DNA from: DASSUW01 sp963830725 | GTDB lineage: Bacteria > Actinomycetota > Thermoleophilia > Solirubrobacterales > Solirubrobacteraceae | Length of the DNA: 64,000 nucleotides | Direction of reading: 5' to 3' | NCBI GenBank assembly: GCA_963830725.1 | Contig: CAWHNO010000002.1 | Span: 1-64,000 of the forward strand | Shown here: positions 36,343-44,407 of the stretch, piece by piece | Numbering within the stretch: position 1 is the first letter of the stretch | Layout: every line of letters begins with the position of its first letter | Position numbers and translations under genes: made by a program | The notes under the pieces: model-generated | What the model was told of the DNA's origin: nothing | Databases searched by the model: none | What the model saw: only the letters and a program-made list of their open reading frames with translations

Positions 36343-37254
36343 CTAGCGGTAGCCCGTCGGGTCGGCGGGCAGGCCGGGGTCCTGCACCTCGACCATGTAG
36401 CGCCAGCAGTCGGGCTGCGAGCCGTCGACGTCGGTGAACCCGTACTCGCGCGCGAGGCCGCCCGACGAGAACGAGCCGCCGGTGCGGCGCATCAGCTCCG
36501 GGTCGGCGGCGAGCGCGGCGACCGCGCGGCCGACGAAGCGCGGGCTCTCGGCGATGGCGGCGAAGTGCGGGTTGATCGCGGCCCCGTCGCGCCAGTTCTC
36601 CTCGCTGACGCGGTAGTGCTCGAGCATCATCTCCGAGCGCATCCAGCCCGGCGTGAGCGCGACAGCGGCGCAGCCGTGCGGCGCGAGCTCGGCGCTCTGG
36701 GCGAACGCGAGCCGCAGCGCCGCGGTCTTGGCGAGGTCGTAGAAGGCCGAGACGCGGTAGTTGGCGGCGTTGTACTCGCGCGTGCCGTCGGTCATCTCGA
36801 CCACCAGGCCGCCGCGGCGGCGGATCAGCAGCGGCAGCGCGAAGTGGCTCGTGATGAGGTGGGTGTCGATCGCCAGCCGCAGGATCCGCAGGCCCTTGCC
36901 GAGGTCGTGTTCCCACAGCGGCGTGTCCCACTGGAACAGCAGCTCGCCGCCCCAGATGTCGTTGACGAGCACGTCGAGCCGACCGGACTCCGCGTCGATC
37001 CGCCGCACGAGCGCCTCGACCTGATCTGGCTCGAGATGGTCGACCGCGACGGCGATCCCGGTGCCGCCGGCGGCGGTGACGAGCTCGGCGGTCTCCTCGA
37101 TCGTCTCCGGGCGGTCGTACTCCGAGCGCTGCCCGCGGGTGCTGCGGCCGGTGCAGTAGACGGTCGCGCCGGCCTCGCCGAGCGCCACGGCGGTGCCGCG
37201 GCCGGCCCCGCGCGTCGCGCCCGCCACGAGCGCGACCTTGCCTTCGAGCGTCAT
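36343..37254 (-). CDS. SDR-family oxidoreductase
   Basis: 303 residues. Cofactor motif LVAGATRGAGRGTAVALGEA; the active-site region reads NYRVSAFYDLAKTAALRLAF (Y-x-x-x-K form within AFYDLAKTA), with LVVEMTDGT in place of the usual Ser strand. Start at 37254 after GGAGGAG; its ATG overlaps the stop of the EamA gene (ATGA), so translation is coupled. Substrate unknown. Confidence 0.85.
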   Translation of the reverse strand: MTLEGKVALVAGATRGAGRGTAVALGEAGATVYCTGRSTRGQRSEYDRPETIEETAELVTAAGGTGIAVAVDHLEPDQVEALVRRIDAESGRLDVLVNDIWGGELLFQWDTPLWEHDLGKGLRILRLAIDTHLITSHFALPLLIRRRGGLVVEMTDGTREYNAANYRVSAFYDLAKTAALRLAFAQSAELAPHGCAAVALTPGWMRSEMMLEHYRVSEENWRDGAAINPHFAAIAESPRFVGRAVAALAADPELMRRTGGSFSSGGLAREYGFTDVDGSQPDCWRYMVEVQDPGLPADPTGYR

Positions 37255-38135
37255 GCGATCTCCTCCTGGAGTGTCGGGGGGACGGTACGCACGGCGAGCA
37301 CGGCCGCGAGGACCAGCGCTCCGCCCGCGAGCTGGGCGGGCCCGAGCGACTCGCCGAAGGCGACGAACGCCAGCGCGACGGTCACCACGGGCTCGAGCGT
37401 CGAGAGGATCGACGCGGCGGTCGGGCCGACGCGCCGCAGCCCGGCGAAGAACAGGCCGATGGCCGCGACCGTCGACACGACCGCGAGGCCGCCGAGCCAC
37501 ACGAAGCCGTTCGCGGTCACGCCGCCCGGGTCGAGGTCGCCCGCGGCCAGTCCCGCGAGCGTGAGGGTCAGCGCGGCACCGGTGCACACGAGCGTGCTCA
37601 GGGCGAGCGGCCCGACCCGGGCGGCGATGCCCTCGGAGATCAGGATGTAGGCGGTGTAGACGACGGCGGCGCTCAGGCCGAGCGCCGTCCCGACCGCGTC
37701 GAGCGAGCCCGCGGCGCCCGCGAGCACGAGCACGAGGCCGCCCGAGGCGAAGGCGAGCGCGACGGCCGTGCGGCGGCTGGCGCGCTCGCGCCCGAGGACG
37801 ACGGCAGCCACCGTGACCATGACCGGGAAGGTGTAGACGAGCAGCGACAGCAGCGACGCGTCGAGCCGCTCGAGCGCCGCGAAGTAGCCGCCCGCCTGCG
37901 CGCCGTAGCCGACGGCGCCGAGCGCGAGCGCGATGCCGATGTCGTACCAGGCCAGCGAGCGCAGGTGGCGGGCCCGCGTGAAGGCCACGAACAGCCACAG
38001 GAGCCCGGCGGCGAGCACGAAGCGGGTCGCCAGCAGCGTCCCCACGGTCGCGCCCTCGTCGTAGGCGAGCTTGCCGAAGATCCCCATCGCGCCGAAGGCG
38101 GCGGCGGAGGCGAGGCAGAGGAGCGGACCGGCCAT
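37251..38135 (-). CDS. EamA/DMT-family transporter
   Basis: 294 residues from the ATG at 38135 (MAGPLLCLASAAAFGAMGIF); an in-frame start at 38162 would add nine residues. Ten helices in two EamA repeats (FGKLAYDEGATVGTLLATRF; TAASILSTLEPVVTVALAFV). The second-repeat motif ASILSTLEPVV is typical of the drug/metabolite exporter family. Coupled to the SDR gene and divergent from a LysR gene that probably regulates it. Confidence 0.88.
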   Translation of the reverse strand: MAGPLLCLASAAAFGAMGIFGKLAYDEGATVGTLLATRFVLAAGLLWLFVAFTRARHLRSLAWYDIGIALALGAVGYGAQAGGYFAALERLDASLLSLLVYTFPVMVTVAAVVLGRERASRRTAVALAFASGGLVLVLAGAAGSLDAVGTALGLSAAVVYTAYILISEGIAARVGPLALSTLVCTGAALTLTLAGLAAGDLDPGGVTANGFVWLGGLAVVSTVAAIGLFFAGLRRVGPTAASILSTLEPVVTVALAFVAFGESLGPAQLAGGALVLAAVLAVRTVPPTLQEEIA

Positions 38136-38210
38136 GGCCGGGATCCTGCGGGAGCAACTCATTAGAAGCGACTCAGATTCGTAACGAGAACCCAGTAGGA
38201 TTTCTTGTCA

Positions 38211-39458
38211 ATGCTCGACCTGCGGCGGCTGCGTCTCCTGCATGAGCTGCACGCGCGCGGCACTATCGCCGCGGTCGCCGACGCGCTGCAGTTCACGCCG
38301 TCGGCCGTCTCGCAGCAGCTCGCGGTGCTCGAGCGGGAGGCGGGGGTGTCGCTGCTGGAGCCGGCCGGCCGCAGCGTGCGGCTGACCGACGCCGCGCTCG
38401 TCCTGGTCCGCCACGCCGACGCGCTGCTCGAGCGCGCGGAGCTCGCGCAGGCGGATCTCGCCGCCGCCGGCGGCAGGGTGGCGGGGCGCGGCCGGATCGC
38501 GTCCTTCCAGTCGGTCGGGCTCGGGCTGGCCGTGCCCGCGATCCGGGCGCTCGCGCGCGAGGCGCCCGAGCTGCGGTGCGAGCTGATCGAGGCCGAGCCC
38601 GAGCAGTCGCTCCCGGCGCTCGCGCTCGGGGACCTCGATCTCGTCCTGGCCGACGAGTGGCAGCACCAGCCGCTCGCCCGGCCGGCCGGCATCGACCGCG
38701 AGGACCTGCACGGCGACCCCGTCCACGTCGTGCTCCCCGAGGACCATCCGGCGGCGCGCCGCCACCCCGCTGCCGTGCCGCTGGCCGAGCTCGCCGGCGA
38801 GGTCTGGACGACCGGACACCGCGGGACGGCGTGGGAGGACATCACCCACCGCACCTGCCGACAGCTCGGCGCCTTCGATCCCGACATCCGCCATCGGACG
38901 AACGACAGCGTCCTCAGCCTGGCGCTCGTGGCCGGCGGTCAGGCCGTCACGCTCCTGCCCCGGTTCGTGCGCCCCGAGGCCCATCCGGGCGTGGTCGCGC
39001 GAGCCATCGCCGAGGGCTCGGTGCACCGCACGATCTTCGCCGCGACCCGCGCCGCCGACGCCAGGCGACCCTCCGTCCAGGCGCTGCTCGCCGCAGTCCG
39101 CGCCGCCGCCGCGCGCGCTCGGTTGGTAGCCCGGCTCAGAACGGCAGGGCCGCGCGCGAGCGGGGCCTCTCCGCTACGGCGGGCGGTGCCGGGTCACCAC
39201 CGGCCGCCGGCCCGGCCGGCGACGGAAGGCTCTCCAGGCGCTGGTGGAACGCCCTCGCCACCCGGACGGCGTGGGCCTTCGCCAGCTCCGCGCGCTCGCC
39301 GGCGAACAGCTCGTCGACCGTGCCGGACCAGAGGTTCAGCCACTGCTCGAAGTGGGCTCTGCGCAGCGGCGCCTTCATGTGGAGCGCGGCGTGCGGGCGG
39401 AACGCGCCGCCGCCGTAGGACTGCGCCCCGAGCAGGATCGTCTCCCAGAACGACGTGA
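38211..39458 (+). CDS. LysR-family regulator with doubtful C-terminal end
   Basis: N-terminal winged HTH (LRLLHELHARGTIAAVADAL, QFTPSAVSQQLAVLEREAGV) and a LysR substrate domain (SVGLGLAVPAIRALAREAPE, DLDLVLADEWQHQPL, GQAVTLLPRFVRPEAHPGVV). Homology ends near 39130 (about 305 residues, the normal length). The frame stays open a further 320 bp as Arg/Pro/Ala-rich sequence antisense to the globin gene, so a stop near 39140 was probably lost to an indel. Start at the ATG 38211; TTG 38205 also possible. Probably controls the divergent EamA/SDR pair; TCGTAACGA at 38179-38187 is a weak operator candidate. Confidence 0.75.
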   Translation: MLDLRRLRLLHELHARGTIAAVADALQFTPSAVSQQLAVLEREAGVSLLEPAGRSVRLTDAALVLVRHADALLERAELAQADLAAAGGRVAGRGRIASFQSVGLGLAVPAIRALAREAPELRCELIEAEPEQSLPALALGDLDLVLADEWQHQPLARPAGIDREDLHGDPVHVVLPEDHPAARRHPAAVPLAELAGEVWTTGHRGTAWEDITHRTCRQLGAFDPDIRHRTNDSVLSLALVAGGQAVTLLPRFVRPEAHPGVVARAIAEGSVHRTIFAATRAADARRPSVQALLAAVRAAAARARLVARLRTAGPRASGASPLRRAVPGHHRPPARPATEGSPGAGGTPSPPGRRGPSPAPRARRRTARRPCRTRGSATARSGLCAAAPSCGARRAGGTRRRRRTAPRAGSSPRTT

Positions 39459-39597
39459 TCCTGGGCACGTGGGCCTCGAGGTCGAGCTTCGCAACGTCGA
39501 CGAACAGGAAGCCGATGATCGGATCCTGAAGCGCCCGGCCGTAGAAGACGCGCACGAGCCGCTCGCAGTCGGCGCGGCTCTCGAGGTCGCGCTTCAC
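39136..39597 (-). CDS. Group III truncated haemoglobin
   Basis: 153 residues; GTG start overlapping the stop of the nuclease gene. The globin core shows VRVFYGRALQDPIIGFLFVD, VPRITSFWETILLGAQSYGG, and HMKAPLRRAHFEQWLNLW, where the His before FEQWL is the expected proximal haem ligand. Group III truncated globins bind O2 or NO, often under low oxygen. A Pro/Ala/Arg tail of about 25 residues extends past the usual end. Confidence 0.85.
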   Translation of the reverse strand: MKRDLESRADCERLVRVFYGRALQDPIIGFLFVDVAKLDLEAHVPRITSFWETILLGAQSYGGGAFRPHAALHMKAPLRRAHFEQWLNLWSGTVDELFAGERAELAKAHAVRVARAFHQRLESLPSPAGPAAGGDPAPPAVAERPRSRAALPF

Positions 39598-40664
39598 GGC
39601 GCCTCGTAGAGGAGCGTCGCGACCAGCGGGAGATGGTCGGACGTACCGGTCTTCGTGCTGCGGTTGAACGGACGCGGGCGGCCGCTCGGCGTCGCCACCG
39701 TCGCGGTGCGGTGGATGTCGACGCTGTCGAGGTCGAGTCGCAGCCCCTGCTGGTGGAGCAGGCCGCGCGAGACGATGAGCTGGTCGAGGACCTGGTAGCG
39801 GTTGGCGAACACCTCGCCCGCCGGAGTCGAGCTGATGAAGAAGCTGCCGAGGTTCTCGGGGGCCAGAAAGCGCCAGCACGGGTTGAAGAGGAAGGCGTCG
39901 GTCTCGCGGTAGTCGGCCGTCTGCGCGCGGAAGCCGTCGATGTCGTTGGTCGCGCCCGTCACGCGGTCGAGCTCGCTCGAGGCCTGCAGGTGGTCGACGA
40001 CGGCGCCGTCGGGCGGCTCGTCGTTGAAGTCGCCCATCAGCAGGACCGGCGTCTCCCACCTGGCCTGCACGGGCGCGAGGTCGTCGTCGGCGCGGAGCTG
40101 CTCGTAGGTGACCGAGTCCACGAGCAGATGGTCGCGCACGAGGTAGGCGATGTTCTCGGCGACGGCGATCCGAAGCGGCTCCGACTCGCGCCGCCCGAGC
40201 CGCCGCGACGGCCAGTGGCTGGCCATGACGACGAGCCGCTCGCCGGTCTCCACGAGCTCGAACACGACCTCGAAGATGTCGCGCGTCCGGAACCGCAGGT
40301 GCACGACGTGCGAGTGCCGCTCGACCACCGTGAGCTTGCGCTCGTCGAAGGCGAGCGACACGTCGATGCCGCGCAGATCGCTCGTCCCCGCCGGATCTTC
40401 CACGACCCTCAGGTGTGGGTTCGCCATCTCGGCGAGCAGGTCGGCGAAGACCTCGTCGCCCTCGATCTCGGCGACGCCGAGCAGCTCGGGGCCCTCGCCG
40501 CCGTGCAACTCGTCGAGCGCCGCCGCGAGGTTCGCCCGCTTGGCCGCGTAGGCCTCCTCCGTCCACCCCTCGGCCGGCGTGAACTCGAAGTCGCGCGAGA
40601 TCGGATCGTCGGCCGTGTCGAACAGGTTCTCGAGGTTCCACCAGGCGACACGCAGCGACGGCAC
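39594..40664 (-). CDS. Endonuclease/exonuclease/phosphatase-family protein
   Basis: 356 residues; GTG start with GGGAGG just upstream. All family motifs are visible: WWNLENLFDTADDP, LLGVAEIEGDEVFADLL, VVMASHWPSRR, PVLLMGDFNDEPPDGAVVDH and GTSDHLPLVATL. These place the catalytic Asn, Glu, Asp/Asn and His of Mg-dependent EEP hydrolases. Substrate may be nucleic acid or a phospho-ester. It is coupled to the globin gene by a GTGA overlap. Confidence 0.87.
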   Translation of the reverse strand: MPSLRVAWWNLENLFDTADDPISRDFEFTPAEGWTEEAYAAKRANLAAALDELHGGEGPELLGVAEIEGDEVFADLLAEMANPHLRVVEDPAGTSDLRGIDVSLAFDERKLTVVERHSHVVHLRFRTRDIFEVVFELVETGERLVVMASHWPSRRLGRRESEPLRIAVAENIAYLVRDHLLVDSVTYEQLRADDDLAPVQARWETPVLLMGDFNDEPPDGAVVDHLQASSELDRVTGATNDIDGFRAQTADYRETDAFLFNPCWRFLAPENLGSFFISSTPAGEVFANRYQVLDQLIVSRGLLHQQGLRLDLDSVDIHRTATVATPSGRPRPFNRSTKTGTSDHLPLVATLLYEAP

Positions 40665-40772
40665 GACGGCCTCCCTTCGCAGAGCGGCGATTGCCTGCCG
40701 GATCTAACCATCCTGGCCGCCGCGCCGCGGTTCGAGTTCACCGTCCTGCATCAGCGGCGCCCGTCCAGCTCG

Positions 40773-40952
40773 ATGGTCGACTTCGCGCTTTCCCCGGATC
40801 TCGTCGAACCCGGTCGCATCAATGTGTTCGAGCGCTGGGACACCAGCGAAGCTCTTCGCCGCTTCCGCGGATCGGGTCCCGACAGCGCACAGCTCGCAGC
40901 GCTTCTGGACGTCCAAGTCGACGAATACACAGTGGTCGAACGCTCCCGCTAG
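40773..40952 (+). pseudogene. C-terminal half of an ABM-type (quinol monooxygenase-like) protein
   Basis: The frame encodes MVDFALSPDLVEPGRINVFE then RWDTSEALRRFRGSGPDSAQ and AALLDVQVDEYTV, matching the C-terminal half of small antibiotic-biosynthesis-monooxygenase-fold proteins. The expected first half (a start Met and about 40 residues ending near a PGC-like segment) is absent; codons upstream do not resemble it in any frame. I read it as a remnant, though a very short gene starting at 40773 cannot be excluded. Confidence 0.55.
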
Positions 40953-40983
40953 GCGCCCGGCAGGCTGACGATCGCCGCCGCGG

Positions 40984-41193
40984 TCAGGAGAGCGCGATCG
41001 TCCCGGTCACGACGACGTCCTCCGGCAAGCCGCGCACCGAAACGGTCGCGGTCGCCGTCAGCTGCTCGTCGCCCTGGAGCCGACCCGCCTCGAGCTGTTC
41101 GCGCACGGCTTGCTCGATCTCGCGCTGGGCTGTCACGCCGAGCGTCTTGAGGAACCGGCGCACCGACATGTTGAAGGCGTCTTCGTCCATCAT
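40984..41193 (-). CDS. Small DUF6494-like protein
   Basis: 69 residues: MMDEDAFNMSVRRFLKTLGV then TAQREIEQAVREQLEAG and GLPEDVVVTGTIALS. The N-terminal NMSVRRFLKxxGVxxQREIE pattern fits the small DUF6494 family as I remember it. GGAGG sits directly before two tandem ATGs, so the second (41190) is the more likely start. Function unknown. Confidence 0.7.
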   Translation of the reverse strand: MMDEDAFNMSVRRFLKTLGVTAQREIEQAVREQLEAGRLQGDEQLTATATVSVRGLPEDVVVTGTIALS

Positions 41194-41367
41194 CCTCCGT
41201 CAATAGTCCTCTCCACGGCTCATCAACTCTAGTCCCGAAGGACTCGCTTCTCGCCGTCAGTAGCGATGTGACGTCGGCGACTGACCCAAGGTGGGTCGGC
41301 TTGTCGGGGTTGACGATCGCGCTGACGCGCGCCGTCCGTCAGGGTACGTGTTGTGGCTTCGGCAGGG

Positions 41368-41760
41368 ATGTACGTCGAGCAGATCGCCGTGATCGTTGAC
41401 GAATATGACCCGGCGATCGACTTCTTCGTCCGTGTCCTTGGATTCGAGCTCGTCGAGGACTCGCCGTCGATGACGAATGACGGACGCCCGAAGCGCTGGG
41501 TGGTGGTCCGGCCGCCGGGTGCTCAGACCAGCGTCCTGCTTGCACGTGCCGACGGCGAGGAACAGACGCGCGCGGTCGGAAGACAGTTCGCTGGGCGCGT
41601 CGGCCTGTTCCTGCGCGTGCCGGACTTCGAGGCGGCCTACGAGCGAATGAGAGCCGCCGGAGTGCAGTTCGTCAGCGAGTCACGTGCCGCACCGTTCGGC
41701 CGCGTCGCAGTGTTCCTCGATATCGCCGGCAACCGCTGGGACCTGCTGGGCCCCGCATAG
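41368..41760 (+). CDS. VOC (glyoxalase/bleomycin-resistance) family protein
   Basis: 130 residues from the ATG at 41368; a GTG at 41353 would add five. VEQIAVIVDEYDPAIDFFVR and LGFELVEDSP form the first beta-alpha-beta unit; GRVGLFLRVPDFEAAYERMR and FGRVAVFLDIAGNRWDLLGP form the second. Possible metal ligands are limited: there is no His in the first strand (Q instead) and the terminal Glu position reads D. It may therefore bind rather than catalyse. Confidence 0.82.
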   Translation: MYVEQIAVIVDEYDPAIDFFVRVLGFELVEDSPSMTNDGRPKRWVVVRPPGAQTSVLLARADGEEQTRAVGRQFAGRVGLFLRVPDFEAAYERMRAAGVQFVSESRAAPFGRVAVFLDIAGNRWDLLGPA

Positions 41761-41892
41761 GGCAGTCCTAGAGCGTCCAAACCTGGGGCAAGTCACCGGT
41801 CGCCGAGACGTTTCGCAGCACCATCGAGTGGGCGGTGGCCGCGGGACTCGTCACCCGCCCGCTTCCCCGACGTTTCGACGCTCCGCCGCGCC

Positions 41893-42315
41893 TCAGCGCG
41901 TGACCGCGGACCGCTCGCTCGCGATCACGTGGCGCGTGGGAAGGCCGGTCAGCCGTTCGACGCGATGCGGAAGGTCGAGGCCGAGCCACCGCGACAGGTG
42001 ATGCGGCAGCGTCGCGACGATCACCTCGTCGAAGCGCTCCGCATTCCAGATTTGTTGAACGGCGGCGACCGGATCGGCGTCGCCGACGACGCCCCTGGCC
42101 GTGATCCCAGCAGCGGCTAGGCGTGTCAGAGCGGCGTTCAGGCGCCGCAACGCCGACTGCCTGCCGCCGTGCGGGTCGACCACCTCCCAGGCGGCCGGCG
42201 CGACCAGCGTGACGTCGATCGGCCCGTCATGCGCGCGCGCCACCAGCACGGCGTGTACCTCGTCGGAGTCAGCGGTGCGGTTCGCGACCACGAGTACCTT
42301 GGCCGGGGACGACAT
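41893..42315 (-). CDS. Usp-like single-domain protein
   Basis: 140 residues: AKVLVVANRTADSDEVHAVL, GPIDVTLVAPAAWE, GVVGDADPVAAVQQIWNAER and FDEVIVATLPHHLSRWLGLD. The alternating strand-helix layout and terminal LPHRVERLTGLPTRHVIA resemble stress-protein-like folds common in actinobacteria. The ATP-binding glycine motif of true Usp proteins is missing. Confidence 0.7.
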   Translation of the reverse strand: MSSPAKVLVVANRTADSDEVHAVLVARAHDGPIDVTLVAPAAWEVVDPHGGRQSALRRLNAALTRLAAAGITARGVVGDADPVAAVQQIWNAERFDEVIVATLPHHLSRWLGLDLPHRVERLTGLPTRHVIASERSAVTR

Positions 42316-42394
42316 TGGCGGTCTCGCTGGAGGCGGTGCGATACGACGACCCTACTCCCAGCGCGGCGGCCACGTGCGGGCCACTGGTCGTGCG

Positions 42395-42520
42395 ATGACC
42401 GGACAGCGGCCGTATCTCCTGCGTCACGCGAAGTCGAGCTGGAAGGATCACGGGCTCGCCGACCGCCTCGGGGTCGGCGAGCGGCCGCCCGGATGCCGGG
42501 AGAGTCTCGTCAGCTCCAGG
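42395..42520 (+). pseudogene. sixA: N-terminal remnant of SixA-like phosphohistidine phosphatase
   Basis: The segment reads MTGQRPYLLRHAKSSWKDHG, i.e. the RHG catalytic motif LLRHAKSSW of SixA, followed by LADR. In the next frame the sequence continues PPRGRRAAARMPGE, matching the family's DRPLAPRGRRAA segment. After about 45 residues it runs into the 3' end of the convergent GerW gene and no more of the protein is found. So this is a truncated, frame-broken remnant, not merely a sequencing error. Confidence 0.6.
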
Positions 42521-42911
42521 GGAGCTTGCGCGCGCGTGGCTCTGGCCGCGTCGGTCGCATGATGAGGAGCGCGGCGATGACCACGCTGACAACGAGCGCG
42601 AGCATTCGGGCCGGGTGGACGACCGGCACGAACCGGCTGCGGCCGTCCTTGACCTCGATATAGCCGACCGGCGTGACAGTGCCGCCGCCTCCACCGCCTT
42701 CGCCCTCCTGGCCCTTGGTCGGATCCGAGCCGCTACCGGCGCCGATCCCGAAGCGTGCGACGGCGACCGGGACGACGGTCACGCCGTCGCGCTCGACTGG
42801 CGCTCCGAACACGGTGGCGGCACCGAGTCGAGCGCCGATCCGCTCGGCGAGCACCGACAGCAGCTCGTCGCCACGGCGGCGCGGCACGGAGGTTGTCGAC
42901 GTTTCGGACAT
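42510..42911 (-). CDS. GerW/YtfJ-family protein with C-terminal helix
   Basis: 133 residues; AAGGAG lies ahead of the ATG at 42911. The family core is clear: LLSVLAERIGARLGAATVFG, DGVTVVPVAVARFGIGAGSG, then a Gly run and TVTPVGYIEVKDGRSRFVPV. A C-terminal hydrophobic helix (MLALVVSVVIAALLIM) is followed by RPTRPEPRARK, so it is membrane-tethered. YtfJ/GerW is needed for spore germination in Bacillus; actinobacterial homologues occur in non-spore-formers with unknown role. Confidence 0.82.
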   Translation of the reverse strand: MSETSTTSVPRRRGDELLSVLAERIGARLGAATVFGAPVERDGVTVVPVAVARFGIGAGSGSDPTKGQEGEGGGGGGTVTPVGYIEVKDGRSRFVPVVHPARMLALVVSVVIAALLIMRPTRPEPRARKLPWS

Positions 42912-43286
42912 GCTGAGCTCCTTCTGTGCGGTTTCCAGCGTGAGGGTCCTCCAAGATTGACACCGCGACGTCGGGGAATCACGGCTCCGGTGCGGGCACC
43001 CCAGGCTGCGAATAGATCCACATGGCGGGTGTCGAGAGACGAGAACCTCACCCACATGCACCGCGTACCCGAATCTCGCTGTTGCATCTAGCGTCGAGGT
43101 GCAGCGCCTGGGCGGCGCGCGAATCTTCGTCATGTCGACGCGGCCGCTTCCGTTCGGCGAGAACAAGATCACGCCGTTCCTGACCGACGTGAGCTTCGAC
43201 GTGGCGGCGATCTGCTGACCCTGGCGCCTCCTCCCGGGTCAACACGTCAGACTATTTGACGCGGACTGAACCATAGGGAGGATGAC
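42912..43286. other. Intergenic region with a 40-codon unassigned open frame
   Basis: 375 bp. On the plus strand, 43099-43218 can encode a GTG-started peptide containing RIFVMSTRPLPFGENKITPF then LTDVSFDVAAIC. Its composition looks like real protein, but I recognise no family; it may be a remnant like its neighbours at 40773 and 42395. A GGGAGGAT Shine-Dalgarno for the MetE-like gene lies at about 43276-43283. I see no RNA element. Confidence 0.45.
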
Positions 43287-44407
43287 GTGTCGCAGAGGAC
43301 AGCCCCGCCGTTCCGGGCGGACCATGTGGGCAGCCTGCTCCGGCCGCAGCGGCTGATGCAGGCGCGCGAGGACCACAAGGACGGCAAGATCGACGACGGC
43401 GAGCTGAAGCGCGTCGAGGACGAGGCGATCCGCGACGTGGTCCGCATGCAGGAGGAGGTCGGCCTCCAGTCGGCGACCGACGGCGAGTTCCGCCGCGCCT
43501 CGTGGCACATGGACTTCATCTACCAGCTCGACGGCGTCTCCACCGCGCCCGGCAACCTCAAGGTCGAGTTCCGCAACGAGGAGGGCACGATCGAGTTCAC
43601 GCCCGCCGCGCTGCACATCGACGGCAGGCTCGGGATCTCCGAGACCATCTTCGGGGAGCACTTCGAGTACCTGAAGTCGCTCACCACGACGACCACGCCG
43701 AAGCTCACGATCCCGAGCCCGAGCATGGTCCACTACCGCGGCGGCCGGGCGGCGATCGAGGAGTCGGTCTACCCCGACATGGACGGCTTCTGGGACGACC
43801 TCACCAGCGCCTACGCCGAGCAGGTGAGGCGCGCTCGGCGAGCTCGGCTGCACCTACCTGCAGTTCGACGACACCAGCCTCGCCTACCTCAACGACCCCA
43901 AGCAGCGCGAGATGATGGCCCAGCAGGAGGCCGACACCGAGCACCTGCACGAGCGCTACATCCGCCACATCAACGAGGCGCTCGAAGGCCGCCCGGAAGG
44001 CATGGCGGTCACCACGCACATGTGCCGCGGCAACTTCCGCTCCTCCTGGGTCGCCGAGGGCGGCTACGACTTCGTCGCCGAGGCGCTGTTCAACGAGCTG
44101 CGAGGTCGACGGCTTCTTCATGGAGTGGGACGACGCCCGCTCCGGCGGCTTCGAGCCGCTGCGCTTCGTTCCGCCCGGCAAGATCGTCGTGCTCGGCCTC
44201 GTCACCACCAAGAAGGGCGACCTCGAGGACAAGGACCTGCTCAAGCGCCGGATCGAGGAGGCGTCGCAGTACGTCGACGTGGACCAGCTCTGCCTGTCAC
44301 CGCAGTGCGGGTTCTCCTCCACCGTCGAGGGCAACCTGCTCAGCTACGAGCAGGAGGTCGCCAAGCTGCGCCTGATCGTCGAGACCGCGCAGGAGGTGTG
44401 GGGATAG
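43287..44407 (+). CDS. MetE-like (cobalamin-independent methionine synthase C-domain) protein, frameshifted
   Basis: About 372 residues; GTG start after GGGAGGATGAC. It matches the short MetE-C-type proteins: PPFRADHVGSLLRPQRLMQA, GLQSATDGEFRRASWHMDFI, YLQFDDTSLAYLNDP, VTTHMCRGNFRSSW, LCLSPQCGFSSTVEGN. Zn ligands expected are His and two Cys (HMCRGN and SPQCGF). Extra bases near 43826 and 44102 break the frame. Family members transfer a methyl group to homocysteine or related thiols; the folate-binding N-terminal half is absent. It overlaps pobA by 10 bp, so a role in aromatic metabolism, such as taking up methyl groups, is possible but unproven. Confidence 0.78.

Noticed and set aside
38179..38187. 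TCGTAACGA palindrome as a LysR operator
   Set aside because: Only 9 bp, without a clear T-N11-A frame or second copy; too weak to list as a feature.
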